NCBI GenBank assembly: GCA_963995505.1
Contig: OZ023182.1
Location: 263,001 to 327,000, forward strand
Length of the DNA: 64,000 nucleotides
Origin: Hypericum androsaemum
Taxonomy: Eukaryota; Streptophyta; Magnoliopsida; Malpighiales; Hypericaceae
Reading direction: 5' to 3'
The position numbers were made by a program, and so were the translations under genes. This document shows, piece after piece, positions 58,319 to 64,000 of this stretch; within the stretch, counting starts at the first letter, position 1; each line of letters starts with the position of its first letter. The notes below the pieces were generated by a model that saw only the letters and a list, made by a program, of their open reading frames with translations, was not told where the DNA came from and ran no database searches.

Positions 58319-59345
58319 CCCTCGCATTTTAATATTTCACCAAGTGGAAATAAATCAAGTCTTTTGAGAATGTCATGATTCATTTCACCCAAAATTAGGC
58401 AACTGATGTCATTTCCTCTTTTTTGTTCTAGTACAATATTACACTTTTTATCAAAACAAAATTTTTAGATAAAAATTGTGAATTTTCTGTAGAGATTGTC
58501 CGAGTACTCACAATCAATTCAATTTTAAATAAAGGTAAAATAGTCATAGTTATATGATGTTTGAATAAATTAATTGATTAGTATAGTTTAATTGATAAAT
58601 CTTTTATATTTGTAAAATCAATTGATTAGTCTTTGAATCCATATTTTAGTTATTTTTCCGAAAAAATATTTTTTATTGTGCCAAAAATACTCCTAAGCCT
58701 ACAAAAATTAAAAATAAAAATAAAATTGACATTGAACTTGAAAACCTTTCGTGCTCTTACTGTTTCCTTATAAATTAAATTGCAAAACCCTAAAAACTGA
58801 AGAGACAAGGCAAGAAAGAAACCAAACCAACAACCATGGTGGAAACAACGAGATAAAAAGAAGGGTTTCGAGTAATTGGCTCACCAAATTCTTCGAGAGG
58901 AAACTAAGGAAAGAAAGTTCAATTAGTGGCACTGAGTAGAAGAATGTGAGAGGTTTGGTTGGCCGTGAGGAAGAGGAGGGGACGCTGACAACGGTGATTA
59001 TGAGACGGGGAAGGGGAGGGACTCATCATCCCTCTCAAAGTACACTGTGACAACGGTGGTCAATTTTTGTTAACCTTAGGGTATTTTGGTACTATAAAAA
59101 TATTTTGCTAGAAAAGTGACCAGGAAGTTCAGGAATTAATCAATTGATTTTAGAGAAATTTAGCAATACTGAACTATCCTAATTATTTAAGTTATTCAAA
59201 TATCAGAAATCTATAACTATTTTACCATAGAATAAATGTATCGATATCCACTATTTTAGTAAAAAATAGAACTCCACAATTATTGAATGGTTCCTTGTAA
59301 TAAATTAGTTGCACGATTTAATTTTGTACCTGAAATCCTTGGTTT
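58319..59345. other. spacer
   Basis: AT-rich, no recognised gene. Confidence 0.4.
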
Positions 59346-59361
59346 AACTTCGGCCTTGGTA

Positions 59362-60035
59362 GGAACTAATCAAAGAGAAGGAAAATTTAAAAAAAAACTC
59401 TCTCCCCCAACGAAAAGCCCTAGATCCCTCGCCACCTCTCGAGAGCACCACCTCCGCCCTCACAAAACCTCTCGAGTTCCCCCCCCCCCCCCCCCCCCCC
59501 CCCCCTGTCTCTGTGATGTGTTTTACTTCTGCGATGTATTTTTTTTCTGTGATGTGTTTTGCTTCTTGTTAGATTAGTTGTGTTTGTTGCTCTTGTTTGT
59601 GTTAGCCGGTTCTGGATTAGTTTTTTGTCTGTATTATTTGTTGCATTGTATTTTTTTGCAAAACAAGATATTGTTCCTATATCGTTCGGATCACTCCGGA
59701 TAAGGATATCTCCATCAAGTCATATCTTGTATGATATAACTACGTGGAGACCTCTTAGTTCGTTTGTAACTGAGAAGAGAGTTTTAGCTGATTTTGAATT
59801 CAGCAGTTTCTTGGATTGTATTTCCGATGTGAAACTAGACTCGGTTTTCATAGCCGAGACCTTCGCCAATACCACCCATATCTAACACTCTTGTTTTGTG
59901 ATTATGATATATGTAACAATCTACAACTCTCTATGTCGAGTCTTGATATTGTCTTTTACTTTTACGCTATCATTTATAAACCACTTTGTAGTCTTCTATT
60001 ATGAATGAAAGACTTCTACGTGACACTCTAAAAAA
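59362..60035 (+). mobile_element. retroposon with 16-bp TSD
   Basis: The 674-bp insert lies between two perfect copies of AACTTCGGCCTTGGTA (59346-59361 and 60036-60051) and ends GTGACACTCT plus A's. The first 110 bases are C-rich and look like a plant transcript leader; a 27-C run follows, then T/G-rich sequence with a 108-codon open frame (59559-59885) that I do not recognise. It may be a LINE 3' part or a short non-autonomous retroposon. Confidence 0.82.
59479..59505 (+). repeat. 27-base C homopolymer
   Basis: 27 consecutive C's, a rare kind of tract in a plant genome this AT-rich. Its exact length is likely to be unreliable in any assembly. Confidence 0.8.
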
Positions 60036-60051
60036 AACTTCGGCCTTGGTA

Positions 60052-61330
60052 TGGAAGGGGAAATTCGATCAGATTTTATCGGCTTCGATGGGCTTTCAGA
60101 AGAAGGTCGGGTTCGTCTTGGAATTTCTCCGGCATTTAATTCAACGCTGCTCCATCTAGGTCTTGTAAGTTGTAACCATCTAGGAGATTGGGTGGGTTGT
60201 ATTCCGATACATTATGGTGTTAAATAATTTTATCAACAATAAAACTAGATTTTATTTTTCTACCAAATGTTTTTCATAAGGTTTTAGTTCGATAAAATTT
60301 TAATGAGATTTTTTTTGTCAAAAAAATTAGGCAATTAAGTCTAAACTCTAGGGTTTTAAACGGCATTGAATTTTGTTACACTCCCAAACAAAGTGTTTAC
60401 CATTTCTGCAAGGGTAGATTTTAATGAGACTTTGGCCACAAGAACACGAGGCATTTAACACTAAAAATTATAAATATGTTCATATTTTTACGTTAGAAAT
60501 CAACTTATTGCACGACACAAATTAGCGACTAATGAATGCCAAGTGATTAGCCCGATTGGATTTTATACGTGGTAACAGCTATTAACAGCTAATATTGGGT
60601 GTGAGATTCTTCCTTTTTGAGAAAATTTATTTTAGTATGCTATAATTTTGTATTTTTCACATTTAGACTATATGGTTTAGAATTAGTAATTCAGTCAATA
60701 TAATTTATCAGCTTTTATCGAAAAAGGTCCCGGCCAGCTTCCCAAACAAATGGGCATGAACGCTGTTGTTTAATACCCGACGTGGCGGACGTGACGATCT
60801 CTTTATTTTTTAATTATCATGGTAAATTTTAATTACTCATAACAAATTTTATACTTACTGTTTTGTGGAATATTTTAACTAAATTCGGAGTGCAACATAG
60901 ACGCCGACCCTAGAGTACTACATTTATCCATATCATTAAGAACCAATTAACATAATCGTCTCTATCGACCTAGAGACCTGGATTAGTCGTTGCTAAGGTG
61001 GAGTTAGGACTTGTGGAACCATAAAGTACCTAAATGATAATCAGGAATACCACATGTACTAAAATAAACTTTTTCTTTTGCCGTTTGTCCAAAATAAATG
61101 TGAACCGGACCTATGGACATCTTAGTGATAAAAATTGGAATAAGTTAGACCGGCTTGATAATTTTAGAGTCACAGAGTATCCAAGTGATAATCGAAGATA
61201 CTACAGAGTACTAAAGTAAACTTTTTTTAATTACTTAGAGTAAATCTCTCTAGTCAGACAAAATGGTGGTTAAGTAGAATATAATGTCTAAAATTTCGAT
61301 AATTATAATTTTTCCAAACCTCTCTATTTT
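60052..61330. other. spacer
   Basis: No gene recognised. A 60-bp phrase ending AGTACTAAAGTAAACTTTTT is present twice in diverged form (about 61015-61075 and 61160-61222). Confidence 0.4.
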
Positions 61331-62196
61331 GAGAAGCTTTATGTTGGTCTCTACATACCAAGTCATTTGATAACTTGGTATATTCTAACTAATTAATTAG
61401 TGACATGTGGACAACTAAGGTCACCTCATTAATCTACTACAATGAGCATTTAAGGAATAGAATCTTGTCTTTAATGAAAAATATTATAAAAAATTAGATT
61501 AAATAATTGTAGTATAAATTAAGGTAATTGCCTTCTTTGTATTGATTTTTGTTTTCATGGACATATTTTATTTCATGTTGATAGATGATTTTCATAAAAT
61601 AGTTTGTTTTTTCGAGGGAGTCTCTTTGTCGTAGTTAATAAAAATAAGTATTTGAAAATTTTAAATTTTATAGTTACTAGTAATGTATAATATGTACTCA
61701 TTACAACCTTTTGGGATTAAGTACTCACAAAAATTAATTTTCTCTCAATATTATATTATTAATTACCTTTTGTTATGCAAATGGATCAATGATATACTAA
61801 AGACCTATATTATGATAACACTGTTATTCAACATTTCAACTTTACTTTTGCCATTGATATTGATATACTAAACACCTAAATTTTTCCATGGTTCTATATT
61901 AGAACATCGTATATTTTTAATCTTAGAAATACAAAATCTTTTTTTATATAATATATGGTATCATGTTACAGTATGATCATTAATTGATTATTTTACTAGT
62001 TCTCTCTATTCTCTTCCCTCTAAAAATGTAAGTAACTTAAATTATCTTAGAGTAGCTCAATTATTTATGTGACGATCTTTTTTATTAATGACAAGATTCT
62101 ATTCCTTAAATGTTCATTGTACTAGATTAATGAGGTGGCCTTAGTTGTCCACATGTTACTAAATAATTGGTTAGGAGGATCAACATAAAGTTTCTC
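61331..62196. mobile_element. TIR element, 0.87 kb
   Basis: Inverted ends begin GAGAAGCTTTATGTTGG (left) and GAGAAACTTTATGTTGA (right, inverted) and, after a divergent part, match closely for about 90 bp (ACATGTGGACAACTAAGG, CACCTCATTAATCTA, AAGGAATAGAATCTTGTC). CTATTT stands directly outside both ends, a possible short target duplication. No transposase. Confidence 0.82.
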
Positions 62197-62408
62197 CTAT
62201 TTATTTCACAAATTTATTTCTAATTTTCCTTAAATAGAAAACTAAAGTACAACAAACTTTCTGATAGTGCATTACGTTCAACTACATTGTATCTGACCCA
62301 GATATTTATTAAATGGTAAAACAAATGAAAAACCGCTACGCGTATTGCTATTTACTGCGAATCAATTGCAATAATGAAAAAAATCAAATAATAACAACAT
62401 TTGCAACA

Positions 62409-63473
62409 GAAAAAACTTTATGGTAATCCCTCCATACCAAGTCACCAAGTGATTTGGTATAGACCTACCAATCTATAAGTGACAAGTAGATTGGTAGGCC
62501 AATTTAGTGATATATAATTAGGACAGTTAATTATGGCATGATATATGACTAGGATAGTTAATTATGGAAATGAAATCAAGTCATTAAGTTAAAAAATAAC
62601 TATTTCCAAAACTATATATTCCATTCCAAAAGAAAATAGAATTAAGCCAGAATATATTAAATATTAACGAGAAGTCTTTTGTTTTACTTTTAAATAGAAG
62701 CATGTACTTAACTGTTCTTAATTAATTTTTACAATTTATTTAGTTTATTGTTAATTAAATGATATTTTTATTTGCAGTGATTATCAAACTATTCTTGAAA
62801 TTGTGTTCAACGTACACATTCAAAATAATCTATGATAAAATGAATCCACACAATATTCAAATGACTAGTATCTACATCGATTTGTTGTTTCATTGGTTTG
62901 GTTCAAACGAGACAAATTTTAATTTATGTACATGATACTCGAATTGTCGATCATTGATTTTTAGAAGCTCTCTTTTTGCTATTTGTGATACTTTGTTAAA
63001 TGACAATCTATTATATACTAGTTCCATTTTATATGATGAAGATAACGTTTTCCCAAAAAAAAAAGGCAGAGATTAAGACTATTTCTGTCCGTTCTATATC
63101 AATGAAGATGATGATGTTTTTTCTGCGAAAAAATAAGGCAGAAACTTCTCGTTAATTTTTGCTTTAAAAGAAAATCAGCAACTTTGTTTTTCGAGACTAA
63201 AACTAAGGGAGAGACTAAATCAATTTCTCGTTTTCTTTGGTGAAGTTACTTTTTTTTTAATATAACTTGAATATATTCTATTCACTAATAGTTTAATTCT
63301 TTTCATGGAACAGAATATATAGTTTAGGAAATTATTATTTTTTTAACTATGATTCAATAATATTTTGATTTTATTTCTATAACAATCTTATATCATGCCA
63401 TAATTAATTATCCTAGTCATATATCACTAAATTGGCCTACTAATCCACTTGTTACTTACCATAAAGTTTCTCG
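62409..63473. mobile_element. TIR element, 1.07 kb, same family
   Basis: Inverted ends share AACTTTATGGTAA, then GTAGGCCAATTTAGTGATATAT and ATTAATTATGGCATGATAT with its inverse at 63385-63473. The outer AACTTTATG motif links it to the element at 61331. The left arm also contains a small perfect palindrome (CTACCAATCTA..TAGATTGGTAG). The interior is AT-rich without transposase. Confidence 0.78.
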
Positions 63474-63538
63474 AAAAAAGGAAGAAATCGTACGTTTTGC
63501 AAGTGTGAACACCTCCGAACCAATAAAATTCAATCGTA

Positions 63539-63552
63539 TACTTTTCAAAAAA
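63539..63552 (+). repeat. tail-only retroposon insertion
   Basis: TACTTTTC plus six A's lies between two perfect 14-bp copies of AAAATTCAATCGTA (63525-63538 and 63553-63566). The inserted bases equal the 3' end of the LINE-like element at 36789-36802. Confidence 0.8.
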
Positions 63553-63960
63553 AAAATTCAATCGTAACGCAAAAGCAATCAGTCGTCAAAATGGCTTGAC
63601 GCGATACCAATCATCACAAGATTTTTTTAAATACTTTTCTAGTCGAACCAAATCTTATTTTTCTTGAACCCATTTTTTTAGCTGAATCGAAATTTTAATA
63701 CTTCAAGCAATTCTCGTTAATCACAGTCATGGTTCTGCTACATCTTTATTCTCCCAAGGAAACATAAAAGGCCTACTGGAGTCCATCAGATTAGAGTTAT
63801 TGTCCAACCAAGGTATTGTACGTTTAATAATGTTAAATGCATTTACATAATTAGGCCATTTTCTTGTCTAACAAAATATTATCAATTTCTTCCTAATATA
63901 TATTAGGTTATCTGTTTCAGAATAAAAGAACATTTGAGAATTTTGTCTTTATTGATAATA

Positions 63961-64000
63961 TTTTTTTGAAAGGTAAATTTTACACCACTAATTACAGCTT
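63961..64000 (-). mobile_element. SINE/LINE 3' end, cut by window edge
   Basis: The minus strand reads AGTGGTGTAAAATTTACC followed by TTTC and an A run, matching the 3' end of the SINE at 5474. The body lies outside the window. Confidence 0.65.

Overview
The window is a stretch of a flowering-plant (probably eudicot) nuclear chromosome. The support is four intact-looking spliced nuclear genes with GT-AG introns, very AT-rich spacers, many plant-type transposable elements, a 5S-bearing (Cassandra-type) solo LTR and a piece of chloroplast DNA. There is nothing prokaryotic in it and I see no CRISPR array, operon, rRNA operon or convincing tRNA gene. I could not assign a species.

Genes. From left to right the genes I can support are: a three-exon F-box/phloem-lectin (PP2-B type) gene on the minus strand (2827-4408, 282 aa); an eight-exon plastid-targeted TPR protein on the plus strand (6917-8858, 265 aa); a five-exon PP2C phosphatase on the minus strand (12014-13496, 363 aa); and a three-exon PHD-plus-RING protein on the minus strand (50839-53628, 844 aa). 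I assembled exon borders by hand. All four sums are in frame. The genes are unrelated housekeeping/regulatory loci with no joint pathway.

Mobile DNA fills most of the rest. Copia-type elements lie at 1-2593 (cut by the window edge), 17126-19401 (deletion derivative with both LTRs and TSD TAACT), 23897-29635 (TSD ATCCA, frameshifted) and about 31400-33913 (remnant). Solo LTRs with perfect 5-bp TSDs lie at 20384-21470, 34998-36404, 36856-38272 and 55793-56051 (5S-bearing). LINE pieces, tRNA-derived SINEs and at least six TIR elements (one with a clear 9-bp TSD at 49313-50330) are also present. At least six sites carry only the last few bases of a retroposon tail between perfect or near-perfect target duplications.

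Large-scale structure. The PP2C exon 1 plus about 3.7 kb upstream (13260-17015) is present again at 33914-40452. There the phosphatase copy is a pseudogene whose start codon has become ATA. Two more collinear blocks (23642-23827 with 41074-42378; about 29997-30045 with 47458-47505) suggest one old segmental duplication, later split by different insertions in each copy, so that several insertions have an empty-site allele inside the same window.

Other relics. A diverged chloroplast fragment around 9980-10740 contains the 38-codon 5' exon of rps12 up to its trans-intron. A kinesin-14 motor pseudogene (44980-46310), with a truncated second copy at 47330-47457, is associated with about 210-bp tandem repeats. 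The right-hand 10 kb (54-64 kb) has no gene that I recognise and is mostly AT-rich spacer with TIR elements. I did not find a clearly new biological system; the most informative observations are the duplication with its paired empty sites, the set of tail-only retroposon insertions, and the possible SINE/LINE 3'-end partnership.
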